Assembly: GCF_009834025.1 (NCBI RefSeq)
Contig: NZ_CP047156.1
Span: 1,984,001 to 2,048,000, forward strand
Length of the DNA stretch: 64,000 bases
Source of the DNA: Epidermidibacterium keratini
Lineage (GTDB): Bacteria; Actinomycetota; Actinomycetes; Mycobacteriales; Antricoccaceae
Direction: 5' to 3'
In this document: positions 45,314 to 53,876 of the stretch, piece after piece
Numbering within the stretch: the stretch's first letter is position 1
How the letters are laid out: every line of letters starts with the position of its first letter
The notes under the pieces: model-generated
What the model was told of the DNA's origin: nothing
Database searches by the model: none
Seen by the model: the letters and a program-made list of their open reading frames with translations, nothing else
Position numbers and translations under genes: made by a program

Positions 45314-46543
45314 ATGACCTCTCGTGCCCGACTAACTGCGGCCAGCATTGGCATCGCCGTCGGCGCGATCCTCGCTCCCGCCGTCAGCCCGGCGGCGTAC
45401 GCCGTCCCGACTGATCAGCAGCACCAGTCCCAGCAGGTGCGCTTCGCGCAGTTCAACGCCTCGCTCAACCGAGCGAGCGAGGGGCAGCTCGTTGCCGACC
45501 TGCAGACCGGCACCAACGAGCAGGCACAGAACGTCGCCGAGACCATCCAGCGCGTCAACCCCGACGTCGTACTCGTCAACGAGTTCGACTACGTCGAAGG
45601 CGGCGCGGCGGCCGAGCTCTTCCGCGACAACTACCTGGCTGTCGGGCAAAACGGCGCAGCGCCGGCCGACTACCCGTACTACTACATCGCCCCGGTCAAC
45701 ACCGGTGTCCCGTCCGGGCTCGACCTGGACAACTCCGGCACGGTCGGCGGCGGCAACGATGCCTACGGCTTCGGGGAGTTCCCCGGCCAGTACGGCATGG
45801 TCATCTACTCGAAGTACCCGATCCAGACCGACCAGGTCCGCACCTTCCAGAACTTCCTCTGGAAGGACATGCCCGGCAACCGGATGCCGCTGGACTACTA
45901 CTCGCCGGCGGCCCAGCAGGCGCTGCGGCTGTCGAGCAAGTCGCACTGGGACGTGCCGATTCAGATCGGCAAGAAGACCGTGCACCTGCTGGCCAGCCAC
46001 CCCACACCGCCGGTCTTCGACGGTCCGGAAGATCGCAACGGGCTGCGCAACGCCGACGAGATCCGGTTCTGGCAGGACTACGTGGGCTCGCCGGCCAAGT
46101 CGACCTACATCTACGACGATGCCGGCGACAACGGTGGACTGAAGCCGGGTACGCCGTTCGTGATCGCCGGCGATCTCAACTCCGATCCCCAGGACGGCGA
46201 CTCGATTCACAGCGCCATCCAGGGCCTGCTCGACAGCCCGCGCGTGGACTCCTCGGTCACGCCGAGCAGCCAGGGCGCCATCGAGCAGTCGGCGAGCCAG
46301 GGCGGCATCAACTTCGAGCACCAGTCGCCGGCGGCGTACGACACGGCCGACTTCTCCGAGCCTCCGGGCAATGTCCGCTCGGACTACGTGCTGCCGAGCA
46401 AGGGGTTGAAGATCGAGGACGCGCAGGTGTTCTGGCCGACCTCGACCGACCCGCTCTCGCGGCTGACCGGGGTATATCCCTTCCCGACCAGTGATCACCG
46501 CCTGGTCTGGGTCGACCTGAAGGTCCCCGGCAACAAGCAGTAG
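45314..46543 (+). CDS. Secreted endonuclease/exonuclease/phosphatase-family protein
   Basis: A 409-residue secreted metal-dependent phosphodiesterase. The Sec signal peptide runs ARLTAASIGIAVGAILAPAV to AYA (cleavage near residue 30). EEP-fold motifs are RFAQFNASL, the catalytic Glu in VLVNEFDYV, VIAGDLNSDP (Asp and Asn) and PTSDHRLVWVDL (Asp-His). It could act on extracellular DNA, phospholipids or phosphate esters. The start follows the ATG at 45314; a promoter candidate lies upstream. Confidence 0.9.
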   Translation: MTSRARLTAASIGIAVGAILAPAVSPAAYAVPTDQQHQSQQVRFAQFNASLNRASEGQLVADLQTGTNEQAQNVAETIQRVNPDVVLVNEFDYVEGGAAAELFRDNYLAVGQNGAAPADYPYYYIAPVNTGVPSGLDLDNSGTVGGGNDAYGFGEFPGQYGMVIYSKYPIQTDQVRTFQNFLWKDMPGNRMPLDYYSPAAQQALRLSSKSHWDVPIQIGKKTVHLLASHPTPPVFDGPEDRNGLRNADEIRFWQDYVGSPAKSTYIYDDAGDNGGLKPGTPFVIAGDLNSDPQDGDSIHSAIQGLLDSPRVDSSVTPSSQGAIEQSASQGGINFEHQSPAAYDTADFSEPPGNVRSDYVLPSKGLKIEDAQVFWPTSTDPLSRLTGVYPFPTSDHRLVWVDLKVPGNKQ

Positions 46544-46563
46544 CGCGCCGCATAGCATCGGGG

Positions 46564-46575
46564 TTAACCGACCGA
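46564..46575 (+). promoter_or_regulatory. Possible PaaR half-site before the alpha/beta hydrolase gene
   Basis: TTAACCGACCGA here is identical to the left half of the paaA operator (35168-35179) but lacks the mirrored half. It lies 14 bp before the hydrolase start and may also serve as leader sequence. Support is only the 12-base identity. Confidence 0.3.
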
Positions 46576-46588
46576 GGGGGAGCGCCCG

Positions 46589-47647
46589 ATGCCCGACGCC
46601 GATGCCGCTGAGTTCACCAGCCAGATCGTCAAGACGCCGCGCCTGAACATCAACGTCTGGACGAGCGGCCCGCAGGACGGCGTACCGCTGCTGCTGGTCC
46701 ATGGCAACCTCACGACCGGCGGGTTCTGGAAGTACGTCGCGCAGCAGCTGCCCGACGACGTACGGGTGATCGCCCCGGACCTTCGCGGGTTCGGCAAGAC
46801 CGAGCGCAAGCCCATCGATGCCACCCGCGGTCTCGGGGTGATGGTCGATGACCTGCGCGCCCTGCTGGAGAAGCTCGGGCTGACCAGCGGGATCAACGCC
46901 GCAGGCTGGTCGATGGGCGGTGGGGTGCTGCAGCAGTACCAGCTCACCTACCCCGAGGATCTGGTCTCGCTCACCTTGTTGGCGCCGCTGTCGCCGTACG
47001 GCTTCGGTGGCACGAAGGGCGCCAACGGTGAGCCCTGCACCAGTGACTTCGCGGGCTCCGGTGCCGGCGGCGCGGCGCCGGAGTTCGTGCGCCGGCTGCG
47101 CGAGAAGGACACCTCGGAGAATGACCCGACCAGCAGCCCCGCCGTCATATTGAAGACCTTCTATGGACCCGGCGACAACGACGACGTCGACGTCGACTTC
47201 CTCGTCGAGCAGATGCTGACGACCGCCGTGGGTGATGACTTCTATCCCGGCAACGGCACCAAGTCGACCAACTGGCCGCTGCTGGCGCCGGGAGACCGCG
47301 GCGTACTCAACACCATGTCACCGAAGTACTTCGATGCTTCGGCCCTGGTCGGGTGCGAACCTAAGCCGCCGGTCACCTGGATTCGCGGGACCGCTGATCA
47401 GGTCGTCAGCGACCGGTCGATGTTTGACTTCGGAACCCTCGGCGAGCTTGGCGTGATCCCCGGCTGGCCCGGAGCTGCGGTGATGCCGCCGCAGCCGATG
47501 GAGGCGCAGACCCGCGCCGTCCTTGAGGCGTACGCCGATCACGGCGGCACGGTCAAGGAGGTCGCGCTCGAGGGTGTGGGGCACGGTCTGCCGCTCGCGG
47601 CGCCGAAGCGGGTCGCCGAGGAGATCGCGGCGATCATCGTCCGCTAG
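46589..47647 (+). CDS. Alpha/beta-fold hydrolase
   Basis: A 352-residue hydrolase. The oxyanion-hole block is LLLVHGNLTTGGFW, the nucleophile elbow GWSMGGG (Ser near residue 111) and the catalytic His in LEGVGHGLPLAAP. The cap between is large. A thioesterase, esterase or C-C hydrolase are all possible. The ATG at 46589 follows GGGGGAG. It is 72 bp upstream of an isochorismatase-like gene in the same direction. Confidence 0.87.
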   Translation: MPDADAAEFTSQIVKTPRLNINVWTSGPQDGVPLLLVHGNLTTGGFWKYVAQQLPDDVRVIAPDLRGFGKTERKPIDATRGLGVMVDDLRALLEKLGLTSGINAAGWSMGGGVLQQYQLTYPEDLVSLTLLAPLSPYGFGGTKGANGEPCTSDFAGSGAGGAAPEFVRRLREKDTSENDPTSSPAVILKTFYGPGDNDDVDVDFLVEQMLTTAVGDDFYPGNGTKSTNWPLLAPGDRGVLNTMSPKYFDASALVGCEPKPPVTWIRGTADQVVSDRSMFDFGTLGELGVIPGWPGAAVMPPQPMEAQTRAVLEAYADHGGTVKEVALEGVGHGLPLAAPKRVAEEIAAIIVR

Positions 47648-47719
47648 GTCACACCCGGCAGTTTGGCCTTAGGGTGGGCCCGGACGGATTTTGCCCACCG
47701 CACGAGAGGACGTCCCGAG

Positions 47720-48361
47720 ATGGCCAAAACGCAACCCGAACCGGTCCGCGACCCGAAGGGCGACCATCTGCTGACGCCGCAGAACTGCATCGTTGCGCTG
47801 ATCGACTACCAGCCAGAGCAGTACTCGACGATCACCTCGACCACCAAGGAGGTCATCGACCTCAACGTGGTCGCGCTGGCCAAGCTCGCCGCGGCGTACT
47901 ACGTCCCGGTTGTGCTCAGCACCGTCGGTGTCGACCTCGGCGTCAACCAGGGCACCGAGCAGGCGATCCGCGACGCGCTGCCGGGAGTGGAGGAGATCGA
48001 CCGCACCGGCGTCAACGCCTGGGAGGATCCGGACTTCCGCGCCGCGATCGAAGACTCCGGGCGCCGCAAGGTCGTCATCGCCGGGCTGTGGAGCGAGGTC
48101 TGTCTGACGTTCCCGACCCTGGACATGCTCGCTGAGGGATACGAGGTCTATCCGGTCGCCGACGCGGTCGGGGGCATCAGCCCGGTCTCGCACGAGCGTG
48201 CGTTCGAGCGCATGACGATGGCCGGTGCCCAGCCGATCAACGCGATCTCCTTCGGCGCCGAGCTGATGCGCAACTGGGCACGGGAGGACTCCGACAACCT
48301 GCGCGAGGTCATGAACTGGTACTTCCCCAAGGCTCGCGACCTCGCCAAGCGCTCCTCGTAA
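47720..48361 (+). CDS. Isochorismatase-like cysteine hydrolase (YcaC type)
   Basis: A 213-residue hydrolase of the isochorismatase-like fold. Catalytic positions seen are Asp29 (ALIDYQPEQY) and Cys128 (AGLWSEVCLTFP), with the segment RTGVNAWEDPDF where the catalytic basic residue lies. The pattern matches the YcaC-like branch rather than true isochorismatases. Substrate unknown. The ATG at 47720 has CGAG upstream; an earlier in-frame start adds 19 poor residues. It converges on paaK. Confidence 0.87.
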   Translation: MAKTQPEPVRDPKGDHLLTPQNCIVALIDYQPEQYSTITSTTKEVIDLNVVALAKLAAAYYVPVVLSTVGVDLGVNQGTEQAIRDALPGVEEIDRTGVNAWEDPDFRAAIEDSGRRKVVIAGLWSEVCLTFPTLDMLAEGYEVYPVADAVGGISPVSHERAFERMTMAGAQPINAISFGAELMRNWAREDSDNLREVMNWYFPKARDLAKRSS

Positions 48362-48379
48362 CGGCCCGCGCAGAGCGGA

Positions 48380-49705
48380 CTAGGTGAGCAGCCCCGGGAA
48401 CGGGCTGTTTTCGCCAGAGCGCCAGCGCTGCACGCGCACGGCCTTGCCGACCTCGGTGCGCGGCAGGCCGCCGGGCTCGGCGAGCACGACCTGGCAGGAG
48501 ATCCCGAGCCGCTCCTTGAGCTGGCCCTCCAGCTCCTTGAGCAGCCCCGGGACGTCGCTGACCTGCGGCGTCGGCTCGGTCACCGCGATGAGTGACGGCA
48601 TCGTGCCGCGCTCGTCGATGACCAGGGTGTACGCCGTTGCAACGCGGTCATCGCCAAGCAGGACGGCCTCGATCTCGGACGGGAAGACGTTGACTCCACG
48701 GATCACCAGCATGTCGTCGGAGCGCCCGAGGATGCGCGACATGGTGATGAGCGTGCGTCCCTCGGGGTCCTCGATGCGTTGCAGCGAGGCGAGATCGCCG
48801 GTGCGGTAGCGGACCACCGGCACCGCCTCCTTCACGAGCGTGGTGAAGACGAGCTCGCCCACCTCGCCCTCGGCGACCGGCTGCCCGGTCGCCGGGTCGA
48901 TGCACTCCGGGTAGAAGAAATCCTCGTTGATGAAGAGATGGCCCGGTGTGTGCCGGCCCTCAAAGGCGATGCCTGGACCCTGCAGCTCGCACATCCCGTA
49001 GATGTCGCGCGCCAGGATGCCCAGGCCCTTCTCCAGCGAGGCGCGCATCCCTTCACTCCACGGCTCGGCGCCGAAGATGCCGACCTTGAGGGAGTTGGCC
49101 TCCGGTGCGATGCCCTCGGCGGCCATCGCATCGGAGATCGTCGCGGCGTACGACGGCGTACACAGCAGTACCTCGGGTTCGAGGTCGCGGATCAACGTGA
49201 CCTGCCGCGAGGTCTGGCCTCCGGAGACCGGGACGGTGCACGCGCCGAGGTGCTCGATGCCCTGGTGTAAGCCGAGCCCGCCGGTAAAAAGCCCGTAGCC
49301 GTAGGCGTTGTGCACCATCGTGCCGGCGCTGGCACCCGCCGCGTCAAGCACGCGTGCGTTGGTGCGTCCGAAAACTTCGAGGTCGCCTTCGGTGTAGGCG
49401 ACGATCGTCGGGCGCCCCGATGTCCCGGACGTCGCATGGATCCGGCGCAGCTCGGAGCGGTCGACGCACAGCATGCCGAGCGGGTAGTACTCGCGCAGCT
49501 CGGCCTTGCCGACGGTGGGGATCTCGTGGAGGTTGTCGAGGGTGACCTGCTGCGGGTCGATCCCAGCCAGCTGCGCGCGGTGCTGCGGCGATGCGTCACG
49601 GACGCGGGCGATCAGTGCCTGGAGGCGGCGCTGTTGTTCCTCGCGGCGTTGCTCGACCGGTTGGGTCTGCAGGTCGTGGTCGAACATGCGGGGTGCCTTC
49701 GCCAT
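48380..49705 (-). CDS. paaK: Phenylacetate-CoA ligase
   Basis: A 441-residue adenylate-forming ligase making phenylacetyl-CoA from phenylacetate, the first step of the pathway that PaaABCDE continues. The family motifs are HATSGTSGRPTIVAYTEGDL (P-loop type), YGYGLFTGGLG, YGMCELQGPGIAFE and the hinge RSDDMLVIRGVNVFPSEIEA. The ATG at 49705 follows AGAGGA. It lies just downstream of a TetR gene in the same direction, probably one operon. Confidence 0.95.
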   Translation of the reverse strand: MAKAPRMFDHDLQTQPVEQRREEQQRRLQALIARVRDASPQHRAQLAGIDPQQVTLDNLHEIPTVGKAELREYYPLGMLCVDRSELRRIHATSGTSGRPTIVAYTEGDLEVFGRTNARVLDAAGASAGTMVHNAYGYGLFTGGLGLHQGIEHLGACTVPVSGGQTSRQVTLIRDLEPEVLLCTPSYAATISDAMAAEGIAPEANSLKVGIFGAEPWSEGMRASLEKGLGILARDIYGMCELQGPGIAFEGRHTPGHLFINEDFFYPECIDPATGQPVAEGEVGELVFTTLVKEAVPVVRYRTGDLASLQRIEDPEGRTLITMSRILGRSDDMLVIRGVNVFPSEIEAVLLGDDRVATAYTLVIDERGTMPSLIAVTEPTPQVSDVPGLLKELEGQLKERLGISCQVVLAEPGGLPRTEVGKAVRVQRWRSGENSPFPGLLT

Positions 49706-49751
49706 CGGCGGGATCCTCTCGGGACGTCGGTGATCAGCGGGGTACGGCGTA

Positions 49752-50351
49752 CTAGGTCCTGCGGCGCAAGCCATCGAGGGCGAGCGCGGTGATCTGGTCT
49801 TCGATGGCCTGCGGGTCGAGGTCGCCGCCGGGGCGGTACCACTCGATGAGCGAGTTGATAGCGCCAAAGACGATGCGCGTGACGAGGCCCGGGTCGAGGT
49901 CATCGCGCAGCTGGCCCGCGGCGGCGGCAGCGGTGATGAGGGCGGTGACCCGTCGGTCGAAGGCACGCCGGTGCTCGATCGCGCGACGTTCGGTCTCGGA
50001 GTTGCCGCGCACCCGCAAGAACAAGGTGACGCCGTCGACGTTGGCCATCAGGGCCGCAGCGGTCCGGCGGATGACCGTCTCGACGGCCGCCAGCGGCTCG
50101 CCGCCGTCGCTGCGCAGCTGCTCTGCCGGGACGATCGCGGCATCGAGGTCGGCGACGGCGCGGTCCAGCACCCGCGCGAGCATCGCTTCCTTGCCGGAGA
50201 AGTGATGGTAGATCGAGGACTTGGTGATCCCGGCGGCCGCCGCGACGGCATCCATCGACGTGCCGTCGTACCCGCGCTCGTTAAAGAGCCGGACCGCGAC
50301 CTGCAGCAGCGAGGTGCTGTCGTGCTGGCGCCGACGGGTCGCGGAGGTCAT
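49752..50351 (-). CDS. paaR: TetR-family regulator, probable PaaR
   Basis: A 199-residue repressor with helix-turn-helix ERGYDGTSMDAVAAAAGITK followed by SSIYHHFSGKEAMLARVL. The C-terminal domain includes RVRGNSETERRAIEHRRAFD. Its position directly before paaK and the perfect inverted repeat upstream (50447-50468), matched at paaA, support the PaaR role, where phenylacetyl-CoA would release repression. The name is an inference from context. The ATG at 50351 begins MTSATRRRQHD. Confidence 0.82.
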   Translation of the reverse strand: MTSATRRRQHDSTSLLQVAVRLFNERGYDGTSMDAVAAAAGITKSSIYHHFSGKEAMLARVLDRAVADLDAAIVPAEQLRSDGGEPLAAVETVIRRTAAALMANVDGVTLFLRVRGNSETERRAIEHRRAFDRRVTALITAAAAAGQLRDDLDPGLVTRIVFGAINSLIEWYRPGGDLDPQAIEDQITALALDGLRRRT

Positions 50352-50446
50352 CGCGGCATACTCCTTCGATCGGCCGGCACCACATTTGCTTGGCGCCCTG
50401 GTGCCGGGGGCATACGGTGTGAGGGCGCACCACCGTACGACCAAGG

Positions 50447-50468
50447 CTACCGACCGTTCGGTCGGTAG
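50447..50468. promoter_or_regulatory. TetR-type operator (probable PaaR site) between paaR and the EthD-like gene
   Basis: A 22-bp near-perfect palindrome with arms CTACCGACCG and CGGTCGGTAG around TT. Its inner 16 bases differ from the paaA operator only in the two central bases. It lies in the divergent region and could control paaR-paaK on one side and the EthD-like gene on the other. Confidence 0.8.
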
Positions 50469-50534
50469 CTCCGAGTTTGCCGGATCGTGCTCTAAAAAGC
50501 CAGAGCCGGCCGCATGCCTGAGGAGTATGTGCAG

Positions 50535-50846
50535 ATGAGCGTTTCGTTCTTCGCGATCTACCGAGTGCCCGAGGACAAGGCGGCGTTTGACAAGTCCTAC
50601 TTCGAGCAGCACGTGCCGATCGTGGCGAAGTGGCCGGGGATCGTGGAGACCCGCATCCACAAGGTGACCCAGCCGCTCGGCGGCTCACCGGAGCTGCACG
50701 TGATCACCGAGATCGTCTTCGCCTCAAAGGAGGACGCCATGGCGGCGCTGGGCTCTGAGCCGGGCAAGGAGTCGGCGCAGGATCTCGCGAGCTGGGGCGG
50801 CGACAAGTTCATCACGCTGATGCTCGCCGAGCCGGTCGAGCTCTAG
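50535..50846 (+). CDS. EthD-family small protein
   Basis: A 103-residue dimeric alpha+beta-barrel protein of the EthD type. Family features are FFAIYRVPEDKAAFDKSYFE followed by HVPIVAKWPGIVETRIHKV. Such proteins are often found with aromatic or ether degradation genes as accessory or isomerase-like enzymes. The ATG at 50535 follows GAGGAG; an upstream in-frame start at 50514 is possible. The PaaR-type operator upstream suggests it belongs to the phenylacetate regulon. Confidence 0.82.
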   Translation: MSVSFFAIYRVPEDKAAFDKSYFEQHVPIVAKWPGIVETRIHKVTQPLGGSPELHVITEIVFASKEDAMAALGSEPGKESAQDLASWGGDKFITLMLAEPVEL

Positions 50847-50857
50847 CTGAGTTGTCC

Positions 50858-50916
50858 ACCTGCGGTGCGTTTCACCCCGCTAATGGCCCGATATCGGGGC
50901 AAAACGCACCGCAGGT
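50858..50916. repeat. Long palindromic element (d), CTGCGGTG family, overlapping a stop codon
   Basis: Arms 50858-50879 and 50895-50916 pair over 22 bp with two mismatches. Ends are ACCTGCGGTGCG and its complement. It lies between convergent genes. The TAG stop of the small minus-strand gene (50880-50882) abuts the downstream arm, and the upstream arm encodes its last residues PAVRFAPIS. Confidence 0.85.
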
Positions 50917-51104
50917 CGTGGGCTGGCGTCGATGCAGGGCTCGTCGCTCTCCCAGGCCGAGTCGGGCAGTACGCCGAGCTCGGCGTACTGGCGCTCGGCA
51001 TCGCGGTCGCGACCCCCGGCCAGTGCCTGGCCGGCCAGCGGCGCCCAGGTGGCGGCACGAAACAGCAGATCAGTAATGCGGCGAATGTTCATTTCGGTCG
51101 ACAT
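50880..51104 (-). CDS. Small hypothetical protein
   Basis: A 74-residue frame from ATG 51104 (MSTEMNIRRITDLLFRAATW...) with good G/C third-position bias and no recognised domain; an internal Met at 51092 is also possible. The C-terminal dozen residues (RPAVRFAPISGH) come from palindromic element (d). It is divergent from the LysR gene, 80 bp away. Real coding is likely but not certain. Confidence 0.55.
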   Translation of the reverse strand: MSTEMNIRRITDLLFRAATWAPLAGQALAGGRDRDAERQYAELGVLPDSAWESDEPCIDASPRPAVRFAPISGH

Positions 51105-51184
51105 AGCTCTACGGTCCGCCGTAGCATTGCTTAGCACAAGCGAATCTTTCTTATGCACTGATTAGCCACTCTGAAGGGTGGGAA

Positions 51185-52099
51185 ATGCTCGACACCAACC
51201 GACTGCGGGTGTTCCGCTCTGTCATGGCCAGCGGCTCGATCCAGGCCGCTGCGGCGAACCTCGGCTACACCGCCTCGGCGATCAGCCAGCAGATCTCAGC
51301 ACTGCAACGCGAGACGGGTCTTAGCCTCTTCGAGAAGGCCGGCCGCGGGATCGCGCCCACCCCCGCTGCCGAGGCGCTCTATGCGCGCAGCGAGGAGCTG
51401 ATGAGCGAGTTGACCAAACTCGGCACGGTGGTCGATGACCTTCGCGAGGGGCGGTCGAGCTCGCTGACGGTCGGCTACTTTGCCTCGGCCGGCGCGACCT
51501 GGATCCCGCAGATGGGGCGGGCCCTCATGGCCGAGCTGCCGGACCTGCGACTGAACTTCCTGCTCACCGAAAGCCGGGGCGCACGGGTGCCGGTAGACAT
51601 CGAGCTCATCATCGAGCACGCCGAGTCGACCGCACCGCCGGACGGTTTTTCGCGGGTTCCGCTGCTCGACGACGACTACGTGCTTGCCGTGCCGTGCTCG
51701 CATGAGTTCGCCTCGCGCGGCGTACTCCCGCTCTCTGAGCTGGCCGGGCAGAAGCTTGTGCAGTTTGACGCCATGGCCAACCCATGTCAGATCGTCGCGC
51801 AGCGGGCCTGCGAGGCGGCGGGGTTCTCACCGGTCTACTCGGTGCACTCCGAGGACCACTACACCGCGCTCGCGTTCGTCGCCGCCGGGATGGGAATGGG
51901 ACTCATCCCGCGGCTCGCCACCACGAACCTGCCGCCGGGTGTCGTCCTCGTCGAGGTCACCGACCCGACGCCCGTGCGGTGGATCTCGCTGCTGATCCGC
52001 GAGTCGGCCGTGCCTAACCTGGCCGCCGAACGTGCGGTCGAGATTCTGCAGCAGATCGTCGCCTCGTCCGACGCGCTCGAGGTGCCCTCGGCGGTCTAG
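51185..52099 (+). CDS. LysR-family transcriptional regulator
   Basis: A 304-residue regulator. The N-terminal winged helix-turn-helix is LRVFRSVMASGSIQAAAANL with YTASAISQQISALQRETG, followed by a periplasmic-binding-type effector domain (VGYFASAGATWIPQMGRAL). The ATG at 51185 follows GAAGGGTGGG. GCTT-AGCAC-AAGC at 51129-51141 in the divergent gap could be its binding site. The effector and target are unknown. Confidence 0.9.
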   Translation: MLDTNRLRVFRSVMASGSIQAAAANLGYTASAISQQISALQRETGLSLFEKAGRGIAPTPAAEALYARSEELMSELTKLGTVVDDLREGRSSSLTVGYFASAGATWIPQMGRALMAELPDLRLNFLLTESRGARVPVDIELIIEHAESTAPPDGFSRVPLLDDDYVLAVPCSHEFASRGVLPLSELAGQKLVQFDAMANPCQIVAQRACEAAGFSPVYSVHSEDHYTALAFVAAGMGMGLIPRLATTNLPPGVVLVEVTDPTPVRWISLLIRESAVPNLAAERAVEILQQIVASSDALEVPSAV

Positions 52100-52184
52100 C
52101 TGGCGGCGTTAACTACCAGCTGCGCCGCGGCGAGTACGCCGTACCTCGCGCTAGCGCGCTCACACGTGGGGCAGCGAGTTGTTC

Positions 52185-52400
52185 CTAGCGCCGGGGCGGA
52201 TCGTCGTCGGGAATCTCGCCGAGCTCGAAAAGCCCGTTGGCCACGGTGTAGGACTGCTCGCTCGCCGGACTTGGGCCACGGCGCTTCTCGCGCGCTCGGA
52301 ATGCCAGCACGAGAAGCCAACCGAGGATCCCCATGACGCCGGCCGCGAGGATCAGAAAGCCCAGAATGAGCAGCACGGTGAGCAGCACGCTGTTGGGCAT
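52185..52400 (-). CDS. Small membrane protein
   Basis: A 71-residue protein with one long hydrophobic segment or hairpin (SVLLTVLLILGFLILAAGV, then GILGWLLVLAFRA), a basic stop-transfer RAREKRRG and an acidic tail (GEIPDDDPPRR). No family recognised. It lies downstream of the anti-sigma gene in the same direction, after a gap of 79 bp. Confidence 0.7.
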   Translation of the reverse strand: MPNSVLLTVLLILGFLILAAGVMGILGWLLVLAFRAREKRRGPSPASEQSYTVANGLFELGEIPDDDPPRR

Positions 52401-52479
52401 GCCGGCCAGCCTAGTCGCGTTTGCTCCGCGCTCCCTCGAGCGGCTGTGCAGCTCTCGACTCCGGCAGCCCTTTGCCGAG

Positions 52480-53247
52480 TTAGCTCAGAGCGATCGCGCC
52501 GATGACCGTCGTGGGCGTCGACGAGCCGCCGGCCGGCTCGATGCTCAGCGCCACTGAGTCGTACTTCGTCGCGTCACCCTCCAGCAACACCTGGACCTTG
52601 CCATCCTTCGGGGTGGGCATGACACCGGCGCTGACCGGCTTCCCGTCGTCCAGGTACCACGCCTGGTAGTCCTGGCCCTCCGGCGCTGGTTGCATGTTTT
52701 CGGCTGTGAGCACGGCTTTGTCTTCGGACTGGCTCACCGTGATCGTCATCGACGAATCGCCGACGGTCGCTTGGTACTCGTGCGCATCCGAGGCCTGCAT
52801 GACTCGCTCGGTCGCGGTCAGCTGCGGTGGGTTGTCGCCGGACGGCGATGACCAAGGGCTCCAGATGACAACACCGATTGCGACTACCGCAGCCGCGACA
52901 GCGGCCAGAAATCGTCGAGAACGGTTGCGGCGCTTGCCTTCGCGGATGTCGGTCACGGTCGAACCGCTGCTTGTCGATGTCGACGGTGTCGTTGCGTCGG
53001 TCGGCTCGGTGGACAGCGGAGGCAGCGGGCGTACGCCGGAAATCGCCTGCAGCACGTTCGAGCGCAGCTGTGCTGGCGGCGCGGCGGTGACTGCCGCGGC
53101 GAGCTGGGCGACCGGCTCGCGAAGGCTCGCCACGTCAGCCTGGCAGTCATCGCAGTTGCTGAGATGATTCTCGAACTGCTCCCGCTCAGTGTCGGTGAGC
53201 GCGTCGAGGACGTAGGCCCCGGCGAGCGCGTGCGTGTCGGCGTTCAT
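52480..53247 (-). CDS. rskA: Anti-sigma-K factor
   Basis: A 255-residue membrane anti-sigma factor. The zinc-binding anti-sigma motif HxxxCxxC is present at His28, Cys32 and Cys35 (ENHLSNCDDC). A Ser/Thr-rich linker, a basic stretch (REGKRRNRSRR), one transmembrane helix (FLAAVAAAVVAIGVVIW) and an extracytoplasmic RskA domain (QAWYLDDGKPVSAGVMP) follow. It would hold SigK inactive until proteolysis. The start overlaps the sigK stop by four bases. Confidence 0.92.
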   Translation of the reverse strand: MNADTHALAGAYVLDALTDTEREQFENHLSNCDDCQADVASLREPVAQLAAAVTAAPPAQLRSNVLQAISGVRPLPPLSTEPTDATTPSTSTSSGSTVTDIREGKRRNRSRRFLAAVAAAVVAIGVVIWSPWSSPSGDNPPQLTATERVMQASDAHEYQATVGDSSMTITVSQSEDKAVLTAENMQPAPEGQDYQAWYLDDGKPVSAGVMPTPKDGKVQVLLEGDATKYDSVALSIEPAGGSSTPTTVIGAIALS

Positions 53248-53852
53248 GACGTAAGTCCCAAGGTGTCGCGAAGACGGATCAAGCCGTCCCTGATTCGAGT
53301 CTTTGCGGTGCCGAGCGGAATCTCCAGCAGCTGGGCCACTTCGGTGTGGGTGTAGCCGCCGAAGTACGCCAGCTCGATGGCGCCGCGTTGAGTGTCGGTA
53401 AGTGCTTCGAGCGCCCGGCGTACTCGACTCGACTCCATCCGGGTCTCGACTTGCTCGCTCGTGGAGTCGAACTCGCGGTCGCGAGTCGCTCCGTAGGTGT
53501 TCTCGCGGCCGGTTGACGCTTCGGCCGAGCGCACCCGGTCGACGGCGCGGCGATGGGCGATCGTCATCATCCAGCTCAGTGGGCTGCCGACGTTTGCATC
53601 GAACCGAGCGCTGTGCCGCCAGATCTCCACGAAGACTTCCTGGGTGACCTCTTCGGCCTGAGCGCGATCTCGGATCACGCGCAGGACGAGCCCAAACAGG
53701 CGCGGCGATACCGCGTCGTAGAGCTCGGCAAACGCCGGCTCGTCCCCGCGGGCTGATCTGCTGAGCAGCCGCGCGAGGTCCGGCCCCGAGGGGGCGGCCC
53801 CCTCAGGCGACTGGTCGTCGCCCGAGGGGACCGCACTGAGGTGCGCCATCAT
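53244..53852 (-). CDS. sigK: ECF RNA polymerase sigma factor, SigK type
   Basis: A 202-residue group IV sigma factor. Region 2 includes RDRAQAEEVTQEVFVEIWRH and SPLSWMMTIAHRRAVDRVRS; region 4 is LEALTDTQRGAIELAYFGGY followed by THTEVAQLLEIPLGTAKTRI. The start is the ATG at 53852 (or the next codon). It is coupled to rskA by a four-base overlap and follows a fasciclin lipoprotein gene, an arrangement like the SigK regulon of mycobacteria (MPT70/MPT83). Confidence 0.92.
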   Translation of the reverse strand: MMAHLSAVPSGDDQSPEGAAPSGPDLARLLSRSARGDEPAFAELYDAVSPRLFGLVLRVIRDRAQAEEVTQEVFVEIWRHSARFDANVGSPLSWMMTIAHRRAVDRVRSAEASTGRENTYGATRDREFDSTSEQVETRMESSRVRRALEALTDTQRGAIELAYFGGYTHTEVAQLLEIPLGTAKTRIRDGLIRLRDTLGLTS

Positions 53853-53876
53853 CCGTCCTATTGCTGGGGAAGCCGG

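Noticed and set aside
51129-51141. GCTT-N5-AAGC as a defined LysR site
   Set aside because: Short arms and no second copy; mentioned only as a possibility in the gene entry.
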